From JBGPBY01 sp041481485 (GTDB lineage Bacteria > Acidobacteriota > Terriglobia > 20CM-2-55-15), in the NCBI GenBank assembly GCA_041481485.1, contig JBGPBY010000046.1:1-21431 (forward strand): 21,431 nucleotides of DNA. The letters are read 5' to 3'. A program made the position numbers and the translations under genes. Under the pieces are notes generated by a model. The model was not told the origin of the DNA and did no database searches. It was given only the letters and a program-made list of their open reading frames with translations. Numbering within the stretch: the stretch's first letter is position 1; each line of letters opens with the position of its first letter. Shown here piece by piece: positions 1 through 8,167 of the stretch.

Positions 1-24
1 AGGAGTGCAATCCTTCCAAATTGT

Positions 25-49
25 GGGCGGTCATAGACCGCCCCTACAG
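25..49. repeat. Short intergenic palindrome (REP-like), copy 1
   Basis: Bases 25-32 and 36-43 form a perfect 8-bp stem (gggcggtc / gaccgccc) around a 3-base loop. Bases 33-49 (atagaccgcccctacag) recur as an exact 17-base inverted copy at 21339-21355, and a 10-base piece (tcatagaccg) recurs at 1835-1844. This fits a dispersed short palindromic intergenic element. Its function is unknown. Confidence 0.6.
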
Positions 50-103
50 TGGGGAATCGCGATTACAGCTTCGAACATATGTTGCTGTATTTAAGAAATG
101 GGG

Positions 104-243
104 TACTAAGTCAGGAGGGCAGCATGATCGCAAAAGTTCATGCGGGTGGTGGTTCCCAAGCCTAAGCATTACGGTGTTTCGAACCACCCCTCGCAAGATC
201 TCGACTTCGTCTCGATCTTGCTGCCCGCCTGACTCAGGAGGGC
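104..243. repeat. Large imperfect inverted repeat / structured leader upstream of the first gene
   Basis: Bases 111-130 pair with 213-232 at 18 of 20 positions, and weaker pairing extends out to 104/239. An inner pair of arms, 148-155 (ggtggttc) and 181-188 (gaaccacc), nests inside. A local hairpin at 194-220 (caagatc / gatcttg arms) competes for the same bases 213-220 that pair with 123-130. The outer arm sequence tcaggagggca is repeated directly at 111-121 and 234-244, so 223-243 is itself nearly palindromic. The element could be a mobile-repeat relic or a structured RNA leader. It ends about 36 bases before the chosen start of the downstream gene. Short open frames crossing it are not credible genes. 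Confidence 0.5.
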
Positions 244-279
244 AAGCGCCTTAACTCCATTTTGAAATCCAATGATTCA

Positions 280-1797
280 ATGACAATTCAGGAATTCATT
301 TCGATCTGGCAAGCACAGCCCTTCAGGGCCTTCCGGATGCACGCACGCAATGGCGTTATCAACGTCCATTACCCGATGGCGGTCGCACTGACGCCCCAGA
401 TGCAGCTTGCGACTATTACGGAGGATGCTCGTGTTGAAATTCTGGATCTTCAGGACATCCAAAAGTGTGAAGCTTTCGGACCACCTGCGGCAATTGCCGA
501 TATCCTTGCGGCGATTCCGCCCATCGAGCTGACCAGAAACACGCAGTTGCTTTCCGAAGCATTGTCGTCTTCGACTCCTGTTGGCGAAGAGCCACCGTCA
601 AATGCCTTTGTTCCTCAACACGTTTCCCTGAAGGAATCTCACACTCCGGAGGGCATTCATCTCTTGCATGCGGCTCTGGAATTGCCGGACGGCCATGTCG
701 TTCTGTCAACGGCTGGCACGCGCTGGAACTTGCATGGCATCGAGCACTTTGAAAATGGCACATCCCTCTACCTTCATCATCTCGATCATCCCACCGTCGA
801 GCAGCGAATTATTTTCTGGCCGCCCGGCCAGGGGACGTTCGACAGTTTTGCCGAAGCGATGCCTGCCACTGCGCTCGCCAAAGAACTTCATCGTCGCGAT
901 GAAGAGTTGTCTGCGAAGCCTGCCCGCCCCCTCAAACCTCCTGCCAGCTACATTCGGGATATCGATCGGGAATGGCCAATCGCCGAAAAGGACGGCAGGG
1001 AAGAAGCATTGGGAGAAGACTCTCCGGCGATGGATCCCTTGCGCTTCGAATTCGCCTCCGTAGTGCGAGAACTCAAAGACGGCCGCAGCATTCATAACCC
1101 GTGTCTCACCGACATCATGCAGGAAGAGATTCTCTTCAACCTTGTCGATACGGATTGGGACGCGTCGGCCAGGCAAGATGGCCGCAACTGGTATCTCTCG
1201 CTTCGACACCTGTCGCACCCCGGCCAAACAGTGGCGCTGTACATCGATGTGGACCGGCGGGCGGCAGTGATCGACACGGATTCGACATTGCTATCGTTGG
1301 GCTGGATCGAGAGACATCTGCGGAATTTTGCTCTCTACGAATCATGGGATGCGATGCGTGACGCATTGAGTCGCGGTCCCATAAAGCGAAAGCAGCCCGA
1401 TGTGGTGATCTCGCTGGCAGGGGGATTCCGGGCAGAGCTTTGGGCCGGCTTGCCTCTGTATCGACTGCCATTTCTGCAGCCTCACATTCTCGATCCCAAT
1501 GGCAACACGGTCTTCGATCTTCGCAATACGTTTTGGTCTGCCGCGATTCGCGGCGATGAAAGCGTCCCGAAAGTGATATTGATCCTGTCGAGCGGCGAGC
1601 GGTCAGACCGTGACCGGACAAGCGATTACCCGCTGGACCTGGACCTCATTTCTCATCGAGTGACCTGTGCCAGCCTCGAGGGCTTCACCACCATCGGGAT
1701 GTTGCAAAACGTTGTTCGAAATGTCCGAGGCGTGAAGTGGATGCTGGAAGAACTCCCGGAGTGGTTCGCCAAGGGGAAGTCACTCGAAATTCTCTGA
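280..1797 (+). CDS. Unknown protein: small widespread N-terminal domain plus repeat-containing tail
   Basis: I do not recognise the full-length protein (505 residues from the ATG at 280). Residues 1-65 (MTIQEFISIWQAQPFRAFRM..., ending around EILDLQDIQKCE) resemble a short uncharacterised bacterial protein that usually stands alone at about 70-90 residues. The rest contains three similar-looking beta-rich stretches, near residues 123-194, 256-363 and 372-494. The first two share a LxHLxHP motif (YLHHLDHP, LSLRHLSHP) followed by hydrophobic strands. No signal peptide, membrane segment or catalytic motif is visible, so it is probably cytoplasmic. A TTG start at 262 would add six residues. I chose 280 because the domain family typically begins MTI. 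Neither start has a clear ribosome site; the nearest purine-rich stretch (236-243) is too far away. It stands alone on its strand after a structured leader. Confidence 0.7.
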   Translation: MTIQEFISIWQAQPFRAFRMHARNGVINVHYPMAVALTPQMQLATITEDARVEILDLQDIQKCEAFGPPAAIADILAAIPPIELTRNTQLLSEALSSSTPVGEEPPSNAFVPQHVSLKESHTPEGIHLLHAALELPDGHVVLSTAGTRWNLHGIEHFENGTSLYLHHLDHPTVEQRIIFWPPGQGTFDSFAEAMPATALAKELHRRDEELSAKPARPLKPPASYIRDIDREWPIAEKDGREEALGEDSPAMDPLRFEFASVVRELKDGRSIHNPCLTDIMQEEILFNLVDTDWDASARQDGRNWYLSLRHLSHPGQTVALYIDVDRRAAVIDTDSTLLSLGWIERHLRNFALYESWDAMRDALSRGPIKRKQPDVVISLAGGFRAELWAGLPLYRLPFLQPHILDPNGNTVFDLRNTFWSAAIRGDESVPKVILILSSGERSDRDRTSDYPLDLDLISHRVTCASLEGFTTIGMLQNVVRNVRGVKWMLEELPEWFAKGKSLEIL

Positions 1798-1880
1798 CCA
1801 TTCGGACCTGATCTGGCTCCTGCGCGCAACCGTGTCATAGACCGTCAGCGAGCAAAATGCTCCCGCACTGTCGAGATTGT

Positions 1881-2240
1881 TCAGGAAATGCAAGAACCGA
1901 AAACGTCTTGAATGCAAGGGGCGACGCACGTCACCGTCGGGTTGGGATACTTTTCTGCCGTGCCGTGCAGGAATTTAAACAGGCTGGACGGCAGTGTGAA
2001 TGAATACGATTGATCGTCCACTGTAACCGTTGCGGTACCCCACCCTCGAATGTCATTCCCAGGATCTTGAAAAAATTTAAACGTATCGCTACGCCGCGCT
2101 CCATCACCGAGGAGGCGAACTCCGAATGGCAATGGTACTAGCTGTCGCTGATCGGTGATGACAATGTTCGTGACGGGCGTCTGGAGATTCCAACGACCGT
2201 TACCGGCCCCGGCCAGCGAACAGCGGCGAAAAACCCGCAC
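1881..2240 (-). pseudogene. Doubtful ORF, possibly remnant of an exported-protein gene
   Basis: This minus-strand frame stays open from 2294 to a TGA at 1881-1883. Its downstream part reads like genuine protein, with strands such as TNIVITDQRQLVPLPFGV and GTATVTVDDQSYSFTLP and a Cys-bearing end (CVAPCIQDVFGSC). I recognise no family. The most upstream start (2294) would overlap the sigma-factor start at 2272. A GTG at 2240 would avoid this but has no ribosome site and no signal peptide. The missing 5' end suggests a truncated gene. It could also be a small real gene divergent from the sigma factor, or chance. The 470-base gap between neighbouring plus-strand genes otherwise holds only a small hairpin (1850-1862) and a partial copy of the palindrome at 1835-1844. 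Confidence 0.35.
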
Positions 2241-2257
2241 GATCCCGGAGTTTTTCT

Positions 2258-2263
2258 TATAAT
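2258..2263 (+). promoter_or_regulatory. Candidate -10 element directly before the sigma-factor start
   Basis: An exact TATAAT ends 8 bases before the ATG at 2272. Transcription would then begin at or within a couple of bases of the start codon, giving a leaderless or nearly leaderless mRNA. No good -35 hexamer is visible 16-18 bases upstream. A weak ribosome-like gagg (2266-2269) sits too close to the ATG to be ideal. Confidence 0.4.
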
Positions 2264-2271
2264 CCGAGGCA

Positions 2272-2844
2272 ATGACGGCAAGCCCCGATGTCACGGCGCT
2301 GTTAATCGAATGGAATGACGGCGATGACGCTGCGCTCGAAAAACTGACGCCCCTTGTTTACGGTGAACTGCGCCGGATCGCGGGGCGATGCATGGCAGGT
2401 GAGCGCCCCGGGCATACGCTGCAGGCATCCGCTCTCGTGAATGAAGCGTTCTTGAAATTGATCGATACCCGGCGCGTGCAGTGGCAAAACCGGGCGCATT
2501 TCTTTGCCATGGCGGCGAAGTTAATGCGCCGCATTCTCGTGGATTTTGCCCGGAGGAATCATTTCCAGAAACGCGGAGGCGGCATGATTCAGGTGACGCT
2601 GGACGAGAATATTGCGCCTTCAACCGATCCACGGAACGACCTCGTCGCCCTTGACGGTGCGCTCACGGCGCTTGCCGAAATCAACTCGAGAGTAAGCCAG
2701 GTTGTCGAATTGCGCTACTTCGGAGGCCTCACCGAAAGTGAAACGGCGGAGGTTTTGCAGGTGTCGGCCGATACCGTTCTTCGCGATTGGAAGTTCGCCA
2801 AAGTCTGGCTGCACCGTGAACTCAGCGGCGGGAAGCCAACGTGA
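2272..2844 (+). CDS. ECF-like RNA polymerase sigma factor (TIGR02999 type)
   Basis: A 190-residue sigma-70-family factor that directs RNA polymerase to alternative promoters. The sigma2 region covers about residues 8-96, with the family hallmarks VYGELRRIA, ERPGHTL and WQNRAHFFAMAAKLMRRILVDFAR. A linker follows (101-124), then sigma4 at about 125-185, with VVELRYFGGLTESETAEVL and a recognition helix ending RDWKFAKVWL. The length is normal for this family, which is common in Acidobacteriota and Planctomycetes next to Ser/Thr kinases. No anti-sigma factor is adjacent. The last bases overlap the kinase start, so the two are translationally coupled. Control by phosphorylation from that kinase is plausible by analogy with other ECF-kinase pairs, but this is inference. 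It aligns without gaps to the sigma factor at 8871-9440, with about 89 identities over 189 positions by hand count. Confidence 0.93.
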   Translation: MTASPDVTALLIEWNDGDDAALEKLTPLVYGELRRIAGRCMAGERPGHTLQASALVNEAFLKLIDTRRVQWQNRAHFFAMAAKLMRRILVDFARRNHFQKRGGGMIQVTLDENIAPSTDPRNDLVALDGALTALAEINSRVSQVVELRYFGGLTESETAEVLQVSADTVLRDWKFAKVWLHRELSGGKPT

Positions 2845-5675
2845 CGTCCGAGCAGTTCGACCGGGTCCGGGACCTCTACAGCCGCGCCGTGGAAATCAGC
2901 GCATCCCGCCGTGCGGGTTTCCTCGACCAGGAGTGCATGGGCGACGTGGAACTGCGGCGGGAAGTCGAATCGCTTTTGGCCGAGCACGAACGAATCGGAA
3001 CGTTTATGGAGGAACCGGCGCTGGAAACCGCTGCGAGGAACATGCTTTCTGCACGCAGGGAATCGTGGACCGGAAAACGGATCGCGCATTACGAAATTCT
3101 TTCATTCCTGGACGCGGGCGGGATGGGCGAAGTCTATCGCTCGCGTGACACCAAACTAAAACGGGATGTCGCGATCAAGATTCTGCCTGCCGAATGGTCC
3201 CAGGATACCGACCGGGTTCGTCGATTCAAGCGTGAGGCGGAATTGCTCGCGGCGGTGAATCATCCTCGTATTGCACAAATCTACGGACTCGAAGAATTCG
3301 GCGAAACGCTGTGCCTTGTAATGGAGCTGGTTGAAGGTGAAACGCTTGCCGAGCGGATCGCGCGCGACCCGATTCCGCAGGAACGCGCTTTGGAAATCGC
3401 GTGTCAGATCGCCGAAGCATTGGAAGCAGCGCACGAACGGGAGATCATTCATCGCGATCTCAAACCTGCGAATATCAAACTGACTCCCGACGGAAATGTG
3501 AAGGTGCTGGATTTCGGTCTCGCCAAGGACATTTCGCCGGCAGGCGCGAACCCGTCTGGATCGCAATCACCCGTGCTCGTGGACGTCTCGCTTCCTGGAG
3601 TGATTCTCGGCACCGCCGGCTACATGTCTCCTGAACAGGCGAAAGGCCGTGCGGCCGGTACGCGGTCCGACGTCTGGGCATTTGGCTGCGTGCTGTTTGA
3701 AATGCTGGCCGGAAAAACTGCGTTTCCTGGCGATTCTGTTGTCGAAAGGCTCAGCGCGATACTTCGTGCCGAGCCGGACTGGACCGCGCTTCCCGAATCG
3801 ACGCCTGGATCCATCCGGTCGTTGTTGAAACGATGCCTGCAAAAGGACATCGCACGCCGCTTACGGAATATCGCAGACGCGCGATTTCAAATCGAAGAAG
3901 CTCGGGCGGAGCCTCCGATTCCACAGGAGCCGGTGCCAGTTATCCACAAATCGCTCGAACGTGGCTTGTGGGCCGCAGCGCTATTGGTGTTGGTGATTGC
4001 TGTGATCGCGCTTGCGGTGAGCAATCGCAGTGTGGAAGTCGATGCCCCGGAAATGCGTCTCCAAATCGTGACGCCTCCTGAAAGCAGCCCGTCCTCATTC
4101 ACTCTTTCGCCCGATGGACGCAACCTGGTGTTCTTTAATCAGGCCCAATACTGGCTGCGATCGCTGGATTCCGAAAGGGCCGAGCTCTTGCCCGGAACAG
4201 AAAACGCCGGAATGACGTTTTGGTCCCCCGATAGCCGCTCGATTGGCTTTTCCGCGAGCGATCGATTGAAGCGTTTCGACATCGGCGGGCGCTTGGCGAT
4301 GACCGTTTCGAATGTACCTATCGGCATCGGAACCAGAAACGGTTCATGGAGCAAGGATGGCAATCTGCTGATTGGCCCGCCGGGCGACTGGATGCCCATT
4401 TTCCTCTTTGACGTCCGCGGCGGCAACGCCGTGACGGTCACGAATCTCGAACCCGGACAAACCACCCAGGCCTATCCCTACTTCCTTCCCGACGGCCGCC
4501 ACTTCCTCTTTTTTTCCCGCACAACCGACGGTCAGGGGATCTACGCCGGCTCGCTGAACTCGAAAGAAACTCACAGACTTTTCGATTCCGATAGCGCCGC
4601 CGTTTTTTCTCCTCCGGACTATGTCTTGTTCGCACGGCGCGGCGCGCTGCTGGCGCAGCGCCTGGACCTCAAGACGATGAGTTCGGAGGGTGCCGCGATT
4701 TCGATATCCCCGGAAGTATTCGTCGATACGTCGGTCGGAAGCACGAGTGTTCGAGCCAGCATCGCCGCTTCAGCGTCTACAGCAGGCCCGATCGCCTATA
4801 GAGCGCACGCTGACAGGACTCAACTGGGATGGGTGGATCGAACAGGCCGGCTGATCCACCTGATCTCGGGAACCGAACAATCCGACATCCTCCAGCCGGA
4901 TGATTTGCGTCTCGCCCCGGACGGCCACACCGCAGCATTCGCACGAACAGTTGACGGAAACAAGGATATTTGGCTGATTGACCTCGATCGAGGGCTGCCT
5001 CGGCGATTTACATCGAACAAGGCGTGGGATGGACGGCCGATCTGGTCGCCCGATGGAAAACGTCTCGTCTTCAGCACGCTTCGAAAAGGAGTGCTGGACC
5101 TCTATCAAAGGCCGGCGGACGAGACAGAACTCGAGACACCTTTGATGGAATCCCATGAGGGCAAAGTCGCGCACGACTGGTCAATGGATGGCCGGTACAT
5201 TCTGTATCAAAGCTCGAACCCGCAAACATCAGACGATATCTGGGCCATGCCGCTTTTCGGCGATCGCAAACCGGTGCCGGTCGTGCGAACGCCTTCGCTC
5301 GAATGTTGTCCGCGTTTTTCACCGGATGGGCACACGGTCGCATATCAATCGTGGGAAACAGGCCGCAGTGAGATCTACGTCCAGCCTTTTATGGGAACGG
5401 CGGGCAAACAAAGAATCTCATCCGAAGGAGGCGTCTCGGTGCGATGGCGCGCCGATGGCAGAGAATTGTTTTATCGCGCTCCCGATGGACGACTGATGGC
5501 GGTATCCATACAGAAGGACGGTGAAGCGATCAAGGCCGGGACGCCGGCGCCGTTATTTCGTGTACCGGCGGTATACATTCCCTCACCCGACGGCCAACGC
5601 TTCCTTGTCAACGTGGTTACAGAACCCGCGTCCCCCATCACCATTCTTCTGAATTGGAACCGGCTGGCAAAGTAA
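2841..5675 (+). CDS. Receptor-like Ser/Thr protein kinase with TolB/PD40 C-terminal domain
   Basis: A 944-residue predicted transmembrane kinase. Residues 1-75 are the helical N-terminal segment usual in acidobacterial kinases (EQFDRVRDLYSRA, then RREVESLLAEH). The kinase domain runs about 84-355: glycine loop DAGGMGEVY (91-99), ATP lysine K113 in VAIK, helix-C E132, catalytic HRDLKPAN (204-211), DFG (224-226) and SPE (263-265). One membrane helix lies at about 375-395. The remainder has about nine PD40/WD40-like blades (SPDGRNLVFF, WSPDGKRLVF, FSPDGHTVAY) expected to lie in the periplasm as a sensor. The first glycine of the usual GxGxxG is replaced by Asp (D91). It starts with GTG overlapping the sigma-factor stop by 4 bases, with a gggaag-like site just upstream. 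The pair should be one operon, and the kinase probably senses an envelope signal. It converges with the minus-strand gene 20 bases downstream, and no terminator hairpin is visible between them. Confidence 0.93.
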   Translation: MTSEQFDRVRDLYSRAVEISASRRAGFLDQECMGDVELRREVESLLAEHERIGTFMEEPALETAARNMLSARRESWTGKRIAHYEILSFLDAGGMGEVYRSRDTKLKRDVAIKILPAEWSQDTDRVRRFKREAELLAAVNHPRIAQIYGLEEFGETLCLVMELVEGETLAERIARDPIPQERALEIACQIAEALEAAHEREIIHRDLKPANIKLTPDGNVKVLDFGLAKDISPAGANPSGSQSPVLVDVSLPGVILGTAGYMSPEQAKGRAAGTRSDVWAFGCVLFEMLAGKTAFPGDSVVERLSAILRAEPDWTALPESTPGSIRSLLKRCLQKDIARRLRNIADARFQIEEARAEPPIPQEPVPVIHKSLERGLWAAALLVLVIAVIALAVSNRSVEVDAPEMRLQIVTPPESSPSSFTLSPDGRNLVFFNQAQYWLRSLDSERAELLPGTENAGMTFWSPDSRSIGFSASDRLKRFDIGGRLAMTVSNVPIGIGTRNGSWSKDGNLLIGPPGDWMPIFLFDVRGGNAVTVTNLEPGQTTQAYPYFLPDGRHFLFFSRTTDGQGIYAGSLNSKETHRLFDSDSAAVFSPPDYVLFARRGALLAQRLDLKTMSSEGAAISISPEVFVDTSVGSTSVRASIAASASTAGPIAYRAHADRTQLGWVDRTGRLIHLISGTEQSDILQPDDLRLAPDGHTAAFARTVDGNKDIWLIDLDRGLPRRFTSNKAWDGRPIWSPDGKRLVFSTLRKGVLDLYQRPADETELETPLMESHEGKVAHDWSMDGRYILYQSSNPQTSDDIWAMPLFGDRKPVPVVRTPSLECCPRFSPDGHTVAYQSWETGRSEIYVQPFMGTAGKQRISSEGGVSVRWRADGRELFYRAPDGRLMAVSIQKDGEAIKAGTPAPLFRVPAVYIPSPDGQRFLVNVVTEPASPITILLNWNRLAK

Positions 5676-5695
5676 CTAATTGTCGGTAACCGTCT

Positions 5696-6325
5696 TCAAA
5701 CGGGCCGCAAAAAGGATATGGCCACTATCAGCGTACCGTCGATGGGCTGCCCCGATTCCATTGCAGGCATGAACCTCCAGGATCGAATGGCATCTCGTGC
5801 GACATCGGTCAAGGAAGGGACGTCCTGTATTGTACGGATGTTCGAGGGAATACCTTTCTGATCGACAGTGAGTTCGATGATCACCACACCCATTGCCGTG
5901 GATCCTGGAGGATAGCCAGGGTCCGTGATTGCCAGAGGCAGAGGAGGGTGGTTGTTTTTTTGCAGCGGTGTGGGTTGCTTGTACCCAAACGATGGGCCAC
6001 CGACTGCGGTATTTCCAAGTGCAGCCGGCCGAAAGACTGTCAGTACACCAACCCTCGATGCCACGGACCGGCCATTGAGACTGGCCGGACTAAACCTCCA
6101 TTGCTTAATCGCACGAGTGGCCGAATCATTGAACGGTTCCATTCCCTGCAGAATTGAAACCTCTCCGACTCGTCCCTGAAGATCCACCAACACATCTGCC
6201 AGCACACATGTTCCTGCGATCGCATTTAGCGGTGGCTTTGGAGAAAATGCGGACATGAGCCTGGCGGAAATACCGCCGGCACCAGTTGGCAACTGGAAAA
6301 GCAGCGCGGCAATTATTGCAAGCAT
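5696..6325 (-). CDS. Exported protein with two tandem TonB C-terminal-like domains
   Basis: A 209-residue protein with a short hydrophobic N-terminus (residues 1-18) that looks like a signal peptide or anchor. Two domains of the TonB C-terminal type follow, at about 26-100 and 131-209. Each has the VDxxGxV-like strand and the signature helix plus WRF-PA motif (RAIKQWRFSPA near 71-81, DAIRSWRFMPA near 178-188). The second also carries the typical GYPP start. Canonical TonB has a membrane anchor and a long Pro-rich spacer before one such domain. Here the spacer is only a short Pro-containing linker (117-130). It may bind TonB boxes, partner with the receptor encoded at 13271, or be a structural periplasmic protein. 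It is divergent from the 6428 gene with a 102-base shared upstream region. The ATG has only a weak ribosome site. Confidence 0.8.
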   Translation of the reverse strand: MLAIIAALLFQLPTGAGGISARLMSAFSPKPPLNAIAGTCVLADVLVDLQGRVGEVSILQGMEPFNDSATRAIKQWRFSPASLNGRSVASRVGVLTVFRPAALGNTAVGGPSFGYKQPTPLQKNNHPPLPLAITDPGYPPGSTAMGVVIIELTVDQKGIPSNIRTIQDVPSLTDVARDAIRSWRFMPAMESGQPIDGTLIVAISFLRPV

Positions 6326-6330
6326 GTCCT

Positions 6331-6336
6331 ATTGTA
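6331..6336 (-). promoter_or_regulatory. Candidate -10 element before the TonB-like gene
   Basis: On the minus strand TACAAT lies 5 bases before the ATG at 6325. That would put the transcription start on or next to the start codon, as also seen before 2272 and 18262. No convincing -35 element was found. Confidence 0.3.
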
Positions 6337-6427
6337 TGACTATCCCTGAACTGATTGCAGGATCGGCGTGTCATGTTCATCTGTAGTCGCGGACTGTTAA
6401 CGTCCCAACAGGAGGATTTCTTCCAGG

Positions 6428-8167
6428 GTGATTATCCACTTCCTGCTCTCGGTCGCCATTCTGCAGGGAAACTGGCCTCCCCCTTGCCGACCGGAGTTGC
6501 CAATCGGAGGAATAGATGGCATCACCATGCGATCCGATGCCGACGAGCCTCTGCCATTTGTAAAGCTGACGTTTATTCCTCTCGATCCGCAGCCATCCAG
6601 TGGAAGATCAAGTTCGGCGAGTCGTAGTTTTCAGGTCACGTCAAATCCAATGGGAGATTTCCGGCGGTTACTGCCAACGGGTCGTTACTTCATCGTCGCG
6701 GACCGCGAGTACTACGTTCATCGAGAATTCTTTCGGACCGGCCCCGACATGCCTCCCGAAGCGAAATCGCTGATTATAGTTTGCGGAGGGGCTCAAAGTG
6801 TCCGGTTGGCAATGGATCCGAATCCGTCAATAATTGGAAAAGTCTATGGTCCGTTGGGCCAGCCGCTGCCGGCCGCCACTGTGCAGGCGTATCAACTCCG
6901 CTACACTCCTTATGGACGCGAACTCCACCTTGCCGCAACCGAGCTAGCCCAGGAAAACGGTCAATACCGGTTGTTCCGTCTCGATCCGGGGTACTACTTC
7001 GTCAGCGCGAGCTTTAGCCGCGCGGCGCTTCAACCCTGGAGATCGGTGCTTGAGTTTTCTCCGAATCTTTCCAATCCGGACGACGGGTATTCGACGATTT
7101 ACTACTCCGGAGCGCTTCGAAGCGAAAATGCAAAACCTGTAAATCTTCTCGGTGTGCGCGAGGCCGCGAACGTCGACATTGTCTTGAAGGATTCGCGCTA
7201 CTTCAAGCTCAAGGTCAAATTGCTGCTGCCGCAGTCCACCGCTCGTCCGATGCTGAACCCGAGAGTGGCCATTTTACCCACGGGTTCGGATCTCGGAATT
7301 GCGGCGAACTATCCGGCAATTGGAAGAGACGCGAATTACTCACAGGATCGTCTTCTGGAAGGGGACTACGTGTTGGTAGCGCTTGCGGACTTCATTGACG
7401 CCGATGATAAGACTTCGACCGCAGTGATCTCCGATACAGTGCCTGTTCGCCTTTCTGAAGATACCGAAATCCCGATCACTGCAATGTACCCGCTCGATCT
7501 GCTGGGCCGCCTTACTTCCCAACCGAACAGCTCCATTCCCAGAGGATTGCGTGTCCGGTTGGTGCGTGTGGATCGTAATGCGCAGCAAACGGTTGCAGTC
7601 GATGTCGATACGACAGGAAGCTTCAATCTGCTAGACGTTGGTCCGGGAACTTACGACGTTTACCTTTCAGGGACGCCTCGCAATTCATTCCTTCAAGACG
7701 TCCGCCTATCCAACGCGGATCGCCAATTCGGCCAGATCCGCATTGACGGTAAACAGCCCGAACGTTTTCTCGAAGAAGCGACTGGACGCTGGCAAAGCAT
7801 CTTGCCTCTGAACGTTGTGATGAATCTCCAAAGCGGCAACGCGGTGGGGCGTGTCATGGATGCTGCGGGCCAGCCGTTCCTGGAAGCTACAGTCGTTTTG
7901 GTGCCGGCGAGTGCTGCCGCGCGATTGCGGACGGACCGGTATTTTAAGGTCATTGCCCACACAGGTGAATTTCAAATTCCCGAAGTTCCTCCCGGGCGAT
8001 ACATTGCGTACGCATTTCAACGGCTGGAGCAGGACTATTACTTCGATCCGGACTTCAACGCACGCATTGCGTCGCGCGGAGTGACTGTGGATATCGCGGC
8101 GGGCCCAGGGCGACAGATGGACCTAATCGTCGTTACCACGGATGCGTTAGCGAAACTCCTTCAATGA
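6428..8167 (+). CDS. Exported carboxypeptidase-regulatory-like (beta-sandwich) protein
   Basis: A 579-residue protein starting at GTG, with a ggagga ribosome site at 6411-6416. Residues 1-14 are a short hydrophobic export signal. The body is a series of about five carboxypeptidase-regulatory-like or related beta-sandwich modules. Typical lines are SIIGKVYGPLGQPLPAATV (near 134-152), YPLDLLGRL (near 355) and NAVGRVMDAAGQPFLEATV (near 475-493), each followed by a GxFxxxxxxPGxY turn (QYRLFRLDPGYY, SFNLLDVGPGTY, EFQIPEVPPGRY). No peptidase catalytic residues are seen, so this is a binding or structural protein rather than an enzyme. Such proteins are abundant in Acidobacteriota and are usually predicted to be periplasmic or surface-located. 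The stop overlaps the start of the next gene (ATGA), so the two are cotranscribed. Confidence 0.8.
   Translation: MIIHFLLSVAILQGNWPPPCRPELPIGGIDGITMRSDADEPLPFVKLTFIPLDPQPSSGRSSSASRSFQVTSNPMGDFRRLLPTGRYFIVADREYYVHREFFRTGPDMPPEAKSLIIVCGGAQSVRLAMDPNPSIIGKVYGPLGQPLPAATVQAYQLRYTPYGRELHLAATELAQENGQYRLFRLDPGYYFVSASFSRAALQPWRSVLEFSPNLSNPDDGYSTIYYSGALRSENAKPVNLLGVREAANVDIVLKDSRYFKLKVKLLLPQSTARPMLNPRVAILPTGSDLGIAANYPAIGRDANYSQDRLLEGDYVLVALADFIDADDKTSTAVISDTVPVRLSEDTEIPITAMYPLDLLGRLTSQPNSSIPRGLRVRLVRVDRNAQQTVAVDVDTTGSFNLLDVGPGTYDVYLSGTPRNSFLQDVRLSNADRQFGQIRIDGKQPERFLEEATGRWQSILPLNVVMNLQSGNAVGRVMDAAGQPFLEATVVLVPASAAARLRTDRYFKVIAHTGEFQIPEVPPGRYIAYAFQRLEQDYYFDPDFNARIASRGVTVDIAAGPGRQMDLIVVTTDALAKLLQ

Noticed and set aside
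111..244. Direct repeats considered as a CRISPR or iteron array
   Set aside because: Only two direct copies of 11 bases occur, with an inverted third and no regular spacers; the pattern is better explained by nested inverted repeats.
21..254. 77-residue plus-strand open frame
   Set aside because: It runs through the palindrome and inverted-repeat element, has no ribosome site, and its protein has low-complexity Ser/Arg composition.
1850..1862. Small hairpin after the first gene
   Set aside because: A 5-bp stem without a T run is too weak to call a terminator.
6355..6387. Possible -35/-10 pair (ttgcag, tgtagt) for the 6428 gene
   Set aside because: The 21-base spacing and poor match to consensus make it unconvincing.
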